From Metaruminococcus_A sp050943475 (GTDB taxonomy: Bacteria; Bacillota; Clostridia; Oscillospirales; Ruminococcaceae), in assembly GCA_050943475.1 (NCBI GenBank), contig JBMNPF010000006.1, forward strand, positions 1 to 64,000: a stretch of DNA of 64,000 nt, written 5' to 3'. The first letter of the stretch is position 1. Each line of letters opens with the position of its first letter. A model generated the notes under the pieces. The model ran no database searches. It was not told the origin of the DNA and was given only the letters and a program-made list of their open reading frames with translations. The position numbers were made by a program, and so were the translations under genes. Of the stretch, positions 1 to 8,006 are shown piece after piece.

Positions 1-136
1 GTGGTTGGAACCTTTCTAGAACCATCTTGTGGTAGGAAGAATCAACCAATCCACAGCATCCCTTACAGTGTAGCACATAGCCCTTGGAGAGGGGCTCTAA
101 TAACTACTACTCTATAATACAAGGAAGTATCATGCA

Positions 137-628
137 ATGAAAACCCTGATTGTATTTGTCACCAAAAATGGGACGACCGAAGAATGCGCCCAGATCCTGC
201 GGGAGAAGCTCGGCCATGACAGCACAGACTTAGTCAACCTCCGTGTGCAGAAGCTCCCGGATTTTGACGCCTATGACTGTATTGTGCTCGGCAGTTACAT
301 CCATTACGGGCGCATTGGAAAACGGTTAAAGCACTTTGCCGCTCTGCATAAAGATACTTTGCTCCAGAAAAAACTCGGCATTTACCTCTGCAAAGGGTTC
401 CCCATTGACAAGCTGGACCCATTTGAGGAAAACTTCAAGCCGAAACTGTTAAAACACGCCGTCGTGTGCGACTGTTTTGGCGGCGTGCTGGATACCAAAA
501 GGCTGAAAGGAAACGAGAAGTATCTGGCGGATATGGTGCTTCAGGCTTCCGAAGACCAGAAACTGGAGCGCCCGCGTATTGATAAAGAACGCATTGAGCG
601 TTTTGTAGAGGCATTGCTGCAAGAATAA
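137..628 (+). CDS. Flavodoxin-domain protein (Flavodoxin_5/HemG-like)
   Basis: 163 aa. The N-terminus MKTLIVFVTKNGTTEECA gives the first beta strand and the phosphate-binding loop (T9-KNGTT) of a flavodoxin fold. DYDCIVLGSYIHYGRIG-type sequence near residues 46-61 resembles the second FMN loop of the protoporphyrinogen-oxidase-like (HemG/Flavodoxin_5) group. It is probably a cytosolic FMN electron carrier or menaquinone-linked oxidoreductase, but the substrate cannot be read from sequence. A purine-rich AAGGAAG lies 9 nt before the ATG and a TATAAT box at 113-118 could be the -10. The next gene begins 180 nt downstream on the same strand and is not obviously related. Confidence 0.8.
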   Translation: MKTLIVFVTKNGTTEECAQILREKLGHDSTDLVNLRVQKLPDFDAYDCIVLGSYIHYGRIGKRLKHFAALHKDTLLQKKLGIYLCKGFPIDKLDPFEENFKPKLLKHAVVCDCFGGVLDTKRLKGNEKYLADMVLQASEDQKLERPRIDKERIERFVEALLQE

Positions 629-761
629 ACCCCGCCGCTGCAATGAGGGCATAGTTGGCGGATCGGCTCTTTGCTGCGGGATTGCCCGCCGGGGGCTACC
701 GGAAAGAAAAACATGAAACGCTGGCCTTTTGATTCCGTCCGTACATTTGAAATCAATTTGG

Positions 762-788
762 CGCCCCACGCTTATGCGCGGGGCGTTT
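762..788 (+). terminator. Hairpin before the DUF6259-like gene
   Basis: CGCCCC (762-767) pairs with GGGGCG (780-785), followed by TTTGT, just upstream of the next ribosome binding site. It may be a weak terminator of the flavodoxin gene or an attenuator. The U-run is short, so the assignment is tentative. Confidence 0.35.
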
Positions 789-806
789 GTGCAAAGAGGT
801 GTTAGA

Positions 807-3155
807 ATGAAGCTGGAAAACGAATTTACTCTGCTTGAATTCTCTGCGGAAGGGAATCTCCTCCGCCTTGCGTCTAAATTGCCGGAGCGCGATTTCCTCG
901 CGGAAGGCGGCTGCCCGCTGTTTCGCCTGACGCTGGTCGAAACCTACCACGGAAAGGTTGAACCGGGTGAGCTGCACCTGGTACCGGAAACCGCAGAGTC
1001 GATACAGTTTTCCACCCGCGGCAGTACCTTGCGCATCCGTTTTTGCCGTCTTGACGATATGGAAATCACCGTCACTGCCGAGGTCGCTCTGCACGGCGCG
1101 GCGGCCGAGTGGCGGCTCTCGGTGGAAAACCGCACAGACTTTGCCGTCCGGCAAATTGAGTACCCGTGGTTTTTGTTCCGCACCCCGCTCGGCGGAAACC
1201 CGGAAAGCGAGCGCATCCTGCTCCCGAAACAGGACGGCGTGCTGCTTGGCAATCCGGCGCTGCACCCGTGGCGAAAGGATGAGAACGGCGTTCCGGCGGA
1301 GCGCTACTGGTACCCCGGCGAGGGCAAGCAGTGGCCGCGCAATCTTTCGGTACAGATGACCGCCTATTACGACGATGCCTCCGGAATTCTCATCTATACC
1401 GCCGACCCGCAGGGTCATCCCAAACGGTTTGGCCCGGTGCTTGCCGCGCCGGACCAAGTTGATCTGGCGCCGGTCCATCTCCGCCCGGAAATCGGCGGGC
1501 TGGATTTTACACTGGAATACCCAGTTGTCACCCGGTTTTTCACCGGGGATTGGCAGGCAGCGGCGCTGGCCTACCGGGAGTGGGCGTCCGCCGCGCCATG
1601 GTGTACAAAAACGGTCGCCGAGCGGGATGATATCCCGGACTGGGTGAAGCAGGGCGCTTTTTTCTTGAGCTTCCGTCTGCGCTACCAGCAGGGCGGGGAG
1701 GCGTTCCTCGACCGGGTGCCGGAGTTTGTCGCGTCGTGGCGCGAAAAGCTGGGTCTGCCCGCCGTTGCCATGATGTGCGGCTGGGAAAAAATTGGTGAAT
1801 GGGCCGGGCCGGATTATTTTCCGCCCTACGGCGGCGACGCCCGTTTTGCCCGCATGTGCCGCCGGCTCGCGAAACAGGGGGACCGCGCTTTCACCTTTGG
1901 CCTTTCCGGGATGAAGCTGCTGATCCGGCGGCATGTGCCGAAATCCGGCCCGCAGCCCGAGCTTGCGATGGATTATGACGCGCGGGACTGGTTCCGCAGC
2001 CAGGCGGCTCATGCCGCGGCGCTTTCGCCGGACGGCGTCCCGGTGGTGGATTCCGACCTCGACACGTGGGACGGCGTACACGCTTATGCCTGTCCCGCCA
2101 CCGAACAGGCAATGGAGCAGATTTGCGGCGCTTCGCTCAAAATGCTCCGGGATTACGGTGTGACGGTCCAGCAGGCGGATCAGGTGCTCGGAGGAGGTAC
2201 CGCTCCCTGTTACAGTACCGAGCACGGCCACCCGCAGGGATGGGGGTGCTGGCAAACCGAGGCCGTACGGCACATTTACGACGAAACCCGCCGCCGGTGC
2301 AAGGCGGTCAACCCGGATTTCGTCCTCTCCGAGGAGTGGATTTCCGAGCCTTTCATCCAGCATCTTGACCTCTACCATGCCCGCAACTACGACAAGCCGC
2401 AGGGTGGTCTTTGCAGCGTGCCGCTTTTTTCCTTCCTGTACCATGAATACATCCCCTGCTATGCCGGAGACTGGACTCCCATGCTGCCGTGCAATGAGAG
2501 CGGCGTGCACTTTTTTGGATGGAATTTCGTTGCTGGCAATCTGCCCGCCGGCTCCCCCATTAATATGATGGGAGAAATGGAAAACCACCCTGTGGAGGAC
2601 GCCGACCCCAACATCCTCACAATGGCCCGGAATGCCTGTGCGGCGTTTGCCGTCCGCACCGATTATCTGGTAAAAGGCCGCATGCTTCCAACCCCGCCGC
2701 TCGACCTGCCAGAGCTGCGCCTGACGATTGACGGTCTGGATTTCGGCTGGCCCCGTCCGGAAATTGCGGTCCCGGCCGTTCTGCACCAGTTTTGGGAGAA
2801 CCCGGTGGGGGAGCGTGCCTGCATGCTCGCCAACATTTCCGGCCAGCCGCAGACGGTGCGAATTCCGGCCGCTGCGCTGACAGCCGCGCGTAGGTGTACG
2901 GCAGAAATAATGCCGGGCAATTTGAATATAAAAGCTGGGACTGTTACTGTGGGCGCTCAAGCCGATTCCGGCGGCAATCCGATTCCAACACCGGTGCAGG
3001 AGCCTGACAGCGGCCTGCCAAGTGGCGGGCTCCGGCTTTTGGTCGAACGGAACGGCTACGCGGATGGAACCGTCTGTATAGAGGATGGCTTTGCGGCAGT
3101 ACATCTTGCCCCGTATGATGCGGTAACGCTGCTTGTTCAGCATCCGGCTTTTTAA
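807..3155 (+). CDS. DUF6259-like putative carbohydrate-active protein
   Basis: 782 aa. The start is placed at ATG 807 because AAAGAGGTG lies 6-7 nt upstream; an upstream in-frame ATG at 729 has no such site. No signal peptide is seen, so it is probably cytosolic. The N-terminal third is beta-rich, like the sandwich domain of alpha-galactosidase-type glycosidases. The middle (about residues 270-590) has the alternating pattern of a TIM barrel with many Asp/Trp/Tyr-rich loops, for example VVDSDLDTWDGVHAYACP and SEEWISEP, where acidic catalytic residues could sit. The C-terminus ends in a beta domain (HLAPYDAVTLLV). I recognise it only as resembling DUF6259 proteins found with glycosidases. The GH3 gene downstream supports a role in glycan breakdown; the substrate is unknown. 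Confidence 0.6.
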   Translation: MKLENEFTLLEFSAEGNLLRLASKLPERDFLAEGGCPLFRLTLVETYHGKVEPGELHLVPETAESIQFSTRGSTLRIRFCRLDDMEITVTAEVALHGAAAEWRLSVENRTDFAVRQIEYPWFLFRTPLGGNPESERILLPKQDGVLLGNPALHPWRKDENGVPAERYWYPGEGKQWPRNLSVQMTAYYDDASGILIYTADPQGHPKRFGPVLAAPDQVDLAPVHLRPEIGGLDFTLEYPVVTRFFTGDWQAAALAYREWASAAPWCTKTVAERDDIPDWVKQGAFFLSFRLRYQQGGEAFLDRVPEFVASWREKLGLPAVAMMCGWEKIGEWAGPDYFPPYGGDARFARMCRRLAKQGDRAFTFGLSGMKLLIRRHVPKSGPQPELAMDYDARDWFRSQAAHAAALSPDGVPVVDSDLDTWDGVHAYACPATEQAMEQICGASLKMLRDYGVTVQQADQVLGGGTAPCYSTEHGHPQGWGCWQTEAVRHIYDETRRRCKAVNPDFVLSEEWISEPFIQHLDLYHARNYDKPQGGLCSVPLFSFLYHEYIPCYAGDWTPMLPCNESGVHFFGWNFVAGNLPAGSPINMMGEMENHPVEDADPNILTMARNACAAFAVRTDYLVKGRMLPTPPLDLPELRLTIDGLDFGWPRPEIAVPAVLHQFWENPVGERACMLANISGQPQTVRIPAAALTAARRCTAEIMPGNLNIKAGTVTVGAQADSGGNPIPTPVQEPDSGLPSGGLRLLVERNGYADGTVCIEDGFAAVHLAPYDAVTLLVQHPAF

Positions 3156-3335
3156 ATAGAAGCGGCCGGTCAGAAGCGAGCGACTTTGCGGAGCGCCGCC
3201 TTGACAAAGGCTGTACCTTGCCTTACCGGGTTGCAGGGATCTCTCCCGATTGGATTGGATCCGGTCAAATTGGGGCGCTGGCTGGATTTTAACAGAATCC
3301 TCATAAAAATGACGGGAAAAGTTTTGCATTCTCCC

Positions 3336-3365
3336 TTGCTTTTGTGCAAACTGCTTTGGTATAAT
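3336..3365 (+). promoter_or_regulatory. Sigma-A promoter of the GH3 gene
   Basis: TTGCTT (3336-3341), 18-nt spacer, TATAAT (3360-3365). It lies about 50 nt before the GH3 start codon, so the glycosidase has its own promoter in addition to any read-through. Confidence 0.75.
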
Positions 3366-3417
3366 GTGGATTAGACAGACAGGCCCCGGCTGGGGCTGCG
3401 AATAAGGAGGAACTACA

Positions 3418-5547
3418 ATGAAGCCAAAATACCTGGATGAATCCCTCTCGGTCAAAGAGCGGGCAAAAGACCTGGTTGCACAGATGACGCTGGAGGAAAA
3501 AGCCTCTCAGCTCCGTTACGACGCTCCGGCGATTGACCGCCTTGGCGTTCCGGCCTACAACTGGTGGAACGAAGCCCTGCACGGCGTTGCGCGCGCCGGT
3601 ACGGCAACCGTTTTCCCGCAGGCAATCGGCATGGCCGCCATGTTTGACGACGAGGGCCTCAAGGAAATTGCAGAAATCATCTCCACCGAAGCCCGGGCAA
3701 AATACAACATGCAGGCCGCCAAGGGCGACCGTGACATCTACAAGGGCCTGACCATCTGGAGCCCGAACGTCAATATTTTCCGCGATCCGCGCTGGGGCCG
3801 CGGCCATGAGACCTATGGTGAAGATCCGTACCTCACAAGCCGTCTCGGCGTAAAATTTGTCGAGGGGTTGCAGGGGGACGGCGAGGTGCTGAAAACCGCA
3901 GCCTGTGCAAAGCACTACGCGGTGCATTCCGGTCCGGAGGGCATCCGCCATGAGTTTGATGCCATCTCCACCGAGAAAGACCTGTGGGAGACCTACCTCC
4001 CTGCGTTTGAAGCGCTGGTCAAAGAAGCAAAGGTTGAAAGCGTCATGGGCGCGTACAACCGCACCAACGGCGAACCCTGCTGCGGCAGCAAGCTGCTGCT
4101 TCACGACATCCTGCGTGAAAAATGGGGCTTTGATGGCCATGTTGTTTCCGACTGCTGGGCCATCCGCGACTTCCACACCAACCATAAGGTTACCGCGACT
4201 GCGCCGGAATCCGCTGCGCTCGCCATGAAGTGGGGTTGCGACGTCAACTGCGGCAACACCTACCTGCATATGCTTCAGGCGTATGAAGAAGGCCTTGTCA
4301 CCGAAGAGCAGATCACCACGGCCTGTGAGCGTCTGTTCGTCACCCGGATGCGTCTTGGCATGTTCAACGAGCACACCGAGTACGACAACATCCCTTATGA
4401 AATCAACGATTGCGCAGAGCACGCCGCAGCAAACCTCAAAACGGCGGAAAAGAGCATGGTTCTGCTCAAAAACAACGGCGTCCTGCCGCTGGATAAAAAC
4501 AAGATCAAAACCATTGCGGTCATCGGCCCGAACGCCGACAACCAGGAGGTGCTCAAGGGCAACTACTCCGGCACCGCTTCCCGTTATGTGACCCTGCTTG
4601 AAGGGATCCAGGCGGCAGTCAATCCGGATACCCGCGTGTACTATTCCCAGGGCTGCCACCTCTTCAAAAACCGTGTGGAGGAGCTCGGCCAGCCGAACGA
4701 CCGTATCGCGGAGGCCATTGCCGTTGCCGAACGGTCTGACGTTGTCATTCTCTGTCTCGGACTTGACGCCACCATTGAGGGCGAGCAGGGCGACGCCGGC
4801 AACGCTTACGCTGCGGGCGACAAGGTCACCCTTGACCTCTCCCCGGAGCAGGAAGGGCTCATCAAGGACATCACCAAGCTCGGCAAGCCCACTATCCTGC
4901 TGCTCAGCACCGGTTCCGCCATGTCCATTAACTATGCCAATGAGCATTGCGACGCCATTGTCGAGACCTGGTACCCCGGCGCGCTCGGCGGCGTTGCGGC
5001 GGCGAATATCCTCTTCGGCGAGGTTTCCCCGTCCGGCAAGCTGCCTGTCACCTTCTACAAAGGCGTAGACGAGCTTCCGGAGTTTACCGATTATAATATG
5101 AAAGGCCGCACTTACCGCTACATGGATCATGAGGCGCTTTATCCCTTTGGCTTTGGCCTTGGCTACTCCAAAGCGGAGTATTCGGACCTTAAGGTACCGG
5201 CGTCGGTGGGCAAAGAGGATGATTTCACCATCAGCGTCACGGTTTCCAATGCCGGCGATTATGACATGGACGAGGTCGTTGAGGTTTACATTAAAGACAG
5301 GGAATCCAAATTTGCCGTTCCGAATCACAGCCTGTGCGCCTTCAAGCGCATTGCACTGAAAAAGGGCGAGAGCAAAGTGGTGGAAATCCCGGTCAAAAAT
5401 ATGGCGCTTACCATTGTTGACGACAAGGGCGACCGCTATGTGGACAGCGGGAAATTCACCCTGTATGTCGGCGGAAGCCAGCCGGATGCAAGAAGTGTTG
5501 CGCTCATGGGCACCGCGCCGCTTGCCGCTGAACTTACCGTTCAATAA
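3418..5547 (+). CDS. Glycoside hydrolase family 3 beta-glycosidase (beta-glucosidase/xylosidase type)
   Basis: 709 aa, a full-length GH3. The (beta/alpha)8 domain (about 1-330) has the transition-state stabiliser pair KH165-166, the GRGHETYGEDP motif (127-137), and the catalytic nucleophile Asp245 in GHVVSDCWAI. The alpha/beta sandwich domain follows (about 350-560) with GLDATIEGEQGD, the usual neighbourhood of the acid/base Glu. A fibronectin-III-like domain closes the protein (about 600-690). No signal peptide is present, so it should act on imported oligosaccharides. The GEDPYLTS and H..GPEG..H patterns resemble beta-xylosidase/beta-glucosidase members, but aglycone specificity cannot be told. 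AAGGAGG sits 7-8 nt before the ATG. It is followed by a strong terminator. Confidence 0.93.
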   Translation: MKPKYLDESLSVKERAKDLVAQMTLEEKASQLRYDAPAIDRLGVPAYNWWNEALHGVARAGTATVFPQAIGMAAMFDDEGLKEIAEIISTEARAKYNMQAAKGDRDIYKGLTIWSPNVNIFRDPRWGRGHETYGEDPYLTSRLGVKFVEGLQGDGEVLKTAACAKHYAVHSGPEGIRHEFDAISTEKDLWETYLPAFEALVKEAKVESVMGAYNRTNGEPCCGSKLLLHDILREKWGFDGHVVSDCWAIRDFHTNHKVTATAPESAALAMKWGCDVNCGNTYLHMLQAYEEGLVTEEQITTACERLFVTRMRLGMFNEHTEYDNIPYEINDCAEHAAANLKTAEKSMVLLKNNGVLPLDKNKIKTIAVIGPNADNQEVLKGNYSGTASRYVTLLEGIQAAVNPDTRVYYSQGCHLFKNRVEELGQPNDRIAEAIAVAERSDVVILCLGLDATIEGEQGDAGNAYAAGDKVTLDLSPEQEGLIKDITKLGKPTILLLSTGSAMSINYANEHCDAIVETWYPGALGGVAAANILFGEVSPSGKLPVTFYKGVDELPEFTDYNMKGRTYRYMDHEALYPFGFGLGYSKAEYSDLKVPASVGKEDDFTISVTVSNAGDYDMDEVVEVYIKDRESKFAVPNHSLCAFKRIALKKGESKVVEIPVKNMALTIVDDKGDRYVDSGKFTLYVGGSQPDARSVALMGTAPLAAELTVQ

Positions 5548-5568
5548 TGAAATGAAACGCTCCAAAAG

Positions 5569-5592
5569 CCCCGGCCTTTGACCGGGGTTTTT
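5569..5592 (+). terminator. Rho-independent terminator after GH3
   Basis: CCCCGG (5569-5574), 7-nt loop, CCGGGG (5582-5587), then TTTTT. Confidence 0.85.
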
Positions 5593-5625
5593 CTTTACGG
5601 CAGACATTGTCCACAGCAAAACAGA

Positions 5626-5653
5626 CGTCTTTTTGTTCTCTGACAAAAAGACG
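5626..5653. promoter_or_regulatory. Perfect 11-bp inverted repeat upstream of the VOC pair
   Basis: CGTCTTTTTGT (5626-5636) and ACAAAAAGACG (5643-5653) are exact reverse complements separated by 6 nt. It lies about 50 nt upstream of a TATAAT box (5702-5707) preceding the first VOC gene. It is either a transcription-factor operator or an A/T-rich hairpin; the sequence does not decide. Confidence 0.4.
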
Positions 5654-5775
5654 ACTCTAATTTTGTTGACTGTGCGGCTATTTTACCGGGCAGATTTGGA
5701 GTATAATGGCTTTAGGCGCAAACTGTGCCGGAATCGACAACGATTCAAACAACACAAGAAAGAAGGAACCCCGCA

Positions 5776-6207
5776 ATGATGAAAGGTTTTGGACATACCG
5801 CAATTTGGGTGAAGGACATGGAAAAGTCCCTCCATTTTTATCTGGATATTCTTGGCTGCAAACGGGCGTTTTCCATGCCGGTTGACGGCAAGCCGAATAC
5901 CGGTACCGAATACATCGCCGTGGCAAACGGCGCGTTTATCGAGCTGTTCTACGGCGGCATTCCCCACGAGGCGGAAAAGGCGCCGGAGGGTAAATTTTTT
6001 ACCGGGTTTTCCCATTTCTGCATTGAGGTGGAGGACATGTTTCAGTTTGTGGAAGAGGTCAAAAGCCGCGGCGGCGTGTTCCGCGTGGAACCAAAGCGCG
6101 GACGCGACGGCAACTGGCAGGCCTGGATGGACGACCCGAATGGCATCGGCATTGAATTTGTACAGCTGGAACCCGGCTGTATGCAGAAACAGGTTTATTT
6201 TGAATAA
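5776..6207 (+). CDS. VOC (glyoxalase/bleomycin-resistance fold) family protein, copy 1
   Basis: 143 aa. Start chosen at ATG 5776 (MMKGFGHT) with an AAGAAAGAAGGAA site upstream; the ORF extends further 5' without a better start. One complete vicinal-oxygen-chelate unit: first strand FGHTAIWVKDMEKSLHFYLDILG with a metal-ligand His, and a late E (IGIEFVQLE) in the usual metal-binding position. It is a small cytosolic metalloenzyme or binding protein of unknown substrate (glyoxalase-I, dioxygenase and resistance families share this fold). A close paralog follows 73 nt downstream, so the two probably form an operon and arose by tandem duplication. Confidence 0.85.
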   Translation: MMKGFGHTAIWVKDMEKSLHFYLDILGCKRAFSMPVDGKPNTGTEYIAVANGAFIELFYGGIPHEAEKAPEGKFFTGFSHFCIEVEDMFQFVEEVKSRGGVFRVEPKRGRDGNWQAWMDDPNGIGIEFVQLEPGCMQKQVYFE

Positions 6208-6280
6208 CAGACCGTTTCGGGTCTCGCCGCAGGATTAAGGCCGCGGGAAAGACCCGGTAAAAAGAAAGGATGTCGTTTTT

Positions 6281-6709
6281 ATGGCAATGGTCAAACGCAT
6301 TGGCCATGTGGCGTTTAAGGTGACCGATATGGAACGCTCCCTTGCGTTTTACTGCGGCGTTCTCGGCTGTAAACGCGCGTTTTCCATGGATCGGGACGGC
6401 GAGCCGTGGATTGAGTATGTTGCCTTGGCGGACGGCGTGTTTATTGAGCTGTTTTACGGCGGAACTCCGCGCACCGAAGACAACAGCGACGAACACCTCA
6501 CCGGTTACCTGCACGCCTGCTTTGAGGTTGAGGATATTTTTGCCGTCACCGAGCAGATCAAGAAAAACGGCGGCACGATGTTTAAAGAACCGATGAAAGG
6601 CGTGGACAACAATTATCAGGCATGGATCATCGATCCGGACGGCAACCGCATTGAATTCATGCAGCTGGAGCCGGATTCTCCCCACCGCCGGTTCCGTTTT
6701 TCCGAGTAA
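6281..6709 (+). CDS. VOC family protein, copy 2
   Basis: 142 aa. Same fold and clear similarity to the preceding gene: both have GCKRAFSM near residue 30, FIELFYGG near residue 60 and a closing IEF(V/M)QLEP. Metal ligands His (IGHVAFKV) and Glu (NRIEFMQLE) are kept. AAAGGATG precedes the ATG. The pair could act as a heterodimer, because VOC active sites often form between two modules, or as isoenzymes. No substrate can be inferred from the neighbours. Confidence 0.85.
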   Translation: MAMVKRIGHVAFKVTDMERSLAFYCGVLGCKRAFSMDRDGEPWIEYVALADGVFIELFYGGTPRTEDNSDEHLTGYLHACFEVEDIFAVTEQIKKNGGTMFKEPMKGVDNNYQAWIIDPDGNRIEFMQLEPDSPHRRFRFSE

Positions 6710-6745
6710 CCGCTTACGCCGGCGGTATGGGAGTATAAACATAGG

Positions 6746-6947
6746 CGAACAAAATTTTGTCTCGCTTGTCTTGGGAGGGCGCCGTTGTCCCTGCTGCGTC
6801 CTTTCAGACAAAGCCTGCATAACGGCCATGACCATGCGGGTATGGGGTAATCAAACCTTATTACCAGAACGTCCGTCTGGAGAAACAACCCTGAGGGGAA
6901 ACGGAATGCATGCCGTGTATAAGGCAGGTGGCTGAGTCCGTCAAAAT
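6746..6947 (+). ncRNA. Possible structured RNA or long 3' UTR
   Basis: About 200 nt between VOC copy 2 and a strong terminator, with no plausible plus-strand protein. A TATAAA box lies at 6734-6739. Local hairpins are visible: GGTAAT/ATTACC around 6846-6865, CCTGCAT/ATGCGGG and TGCC/GGCA. I could not match it to a known family; 6S RNA was considered because of the length and long-hairpin character, but is not established. Confidence 0.25.
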
Positions 6948-7127
6948 AAAAGGTTCCGTAAAATCGTCTTTGCCGATTTTCGGAACCTTTTTGCGGTTAT
7001 AAGCCTTTGGGTTTTGCGGTTTTCGGGTTACGGGATTGAGTTCGCCCCAGCCGCCGCGTTTTTGGGCGTTAAGCCGCCGTTTTTCTTTTTTGCTTCGTTT
7101 TTCAAACGGAACAAACTTTTGTTGCAT
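6861..7127 (-). CDS. Small basic hypothetical protein
   Basis: 88 aa on the minus strand. Start at ATG 7127 is supported by AAAGGAG about 8 nt upstream and by its own promoter. The first 45 residues (MQQKFVPFEKRSKKEKRRL... GELNPVTRKPQNPKAYNRKK) are very basic, hydrophilic and low in hydrophobics, resembling small conserved hypothetical proteins of Clostridia. The remaining part of the frame runs through the bidirectional terminator at 6948-6992 and looks unconstrained. Either the tail is not normally made or the gene has lost its stop codon. Function unknown; such peptides often bind nucleic acid or ribosomes, which is only a guess. Confidence 0.55.
   Translation of the reverse strand: MQQKFVPFEKRSKKEKRRLNAQKRGGWGELNPVTRKPQNPKAYNRKKVPKIGKDDFTEPFILTDSATCLIHGMHSVSPQGCFSRRTFW
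6948..6992. terminator. Bidirectional terminator inside the small minus-strand ORF
   Basis: AAAAGGTTCCG(T)AAAATCG (6948-6966) pairs with CGATTTTCGGAACC (6974-6987), followed by TTTTT on the plus strand and, read on the minus strand, by TTTTATTTTG. It can end the VOC transcript and also the minus-strand transcript from 7127. Confidence 0.8.
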
Positions 7128-7152
7128 GGTGCAGCACTCCTTTCGGATGTTC

Positions 7153-7181
7153 AGTGTACCATAAACCGCATTCGTCTGCAA
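7153..7181 (-). promoter_or_regulatory. Promoter of the 88-aa minus-strand gene
   Basis: Minus strand: TTGCAG (7181-7176), 17-nt spacer, TACACT (7158-7153) with an upstream TGG extension (extended -10). Confidence 0.6.
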
Positions 7182-7430
7182 CTGGTTGATTTTTCTGTGC
7201 CCCGGCAGTATGATGATAGAGAGCATAACTGGATCACACGGGACTCAAGGTCTGAAATCAGAGGCACGGTTGCACCGGCGCGGCGGATGTTTTTCATGCC
7301 GGACAGTTGTCTGCACCTACTCGCCGGATTGAAAAAGGATAAGGCTAAGTCCCAAAGATGGTCGCTGCACCGCTATTGGACAAACGGCTTGGCCGTCAAA
7401 GCGGCAAAGCAAAAATAAGGAGGAACCGCA
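7182..7430. other. Intergenic stretch before the HD-domain gene
   Basis: About 250 nt with no convincing ORF, repeat or riboswitch. It ends in AAGGAGG, the ribosome binding site of the HD-domain gene. The promoter of that gene was not identified. Confidence 0.4.
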
Positions 7431-8006
7431 ATGTCTGAACCATTAACCCTTGCAAAAGCAAGTGAAATTTTGAAAAAGCATGTCACCGAACCGCATTTGT
7501 TCAACCATGCGCTGGCGGTCAGCGCGGCAATGGGCAGCATGGCTGCACATTTTGGAGAAGATACCGAACACTGGAAAGCCGTCGGCTACCTGCACGACGT
7601 GGATTTTGAACGCTTCCCGGAGGAACACTGTCTGCATGTACGGGAACTGCTGGAACCGGAAGGGGTAGATGAGGCGGATATCCGCGCCATTGAGTCCCAC
7701 GGCTGGGAGCTTTGCTGTGATGTAAAGCCGGAAACTGAACTCGAAAAATCCCTTTATACGGTGGACGAGCTGACCGGTATCATCATGGCGGCCGCGTTGA
7801 TGCGCCCCAACGGTATTGCCGATCTGGAGGTCAAGAGCGCGATGAAAAAGTTTAAGGATAAAAAATTCGCCGCAAAATGCGACCGTACCATCATCCAGAA
7901 AGGATGCGGCCTGCTGGGTATGGAGCTTGCGGATGTTATGGGCCTCTGCATTGAGGGAATGCGCGCCGAAATGGATGCGCTCGGCCTTGGCCCAAAGCAA
8001 TCATGA
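7431..8006 (+). CDS. HD-domain phosphohydrolase-like protein
   Basis: 191 aa. HNHALAVSAAMG near residue 26 and GYLHDVDFERFPEEH near 52-66 give the H...HD core of an HD metal-dependent hydrolase, with later H (HVRELLE, ESHGWE) and D (YTVDELTG) positions. Such short HD proteins usually hydrolyse a nucleotide or phosphomonoester in the cytosol; the substrate is unknown. AAGGAGG lies 7 nt before the ATG. The stop codon overlaps the start of the GNAT gene by 4 nt, so the two are translationally coupled. Confidence 0.85.
   Translation: MSEPLTLAKASEILKKHVTEPHLFNHALAVSAAMGSMAAHFGEDTEHWKAVGYLHDVDFERFPEEHCLHVRELLEPEGVDEADIRAIESHGWELCCDVKPETELEKSLYTVDELTGIIMAAALMRPNGIADLEVKSAMKKFKDKKFAAKCDRTIIQKGCGLLGMELADVMGLCIEGMRAEMDALGLGPKQS

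Noticed and set aside
753..3455. 900-codon minus-strand open frame antisense to the DUF6259-like gene
   Set aside because: It has no ribosome binding site, its product has no recognisable domain, and long antisense frames arise from the G+C-rich third positions of the real gene.
3301..5646. 781-codon minus-strand open frame antisense to the GH3 gene
   Set aside because: The plus-strand product has complete GH3 catalytic motifs; the antisense frame is a codon-bias shadow.
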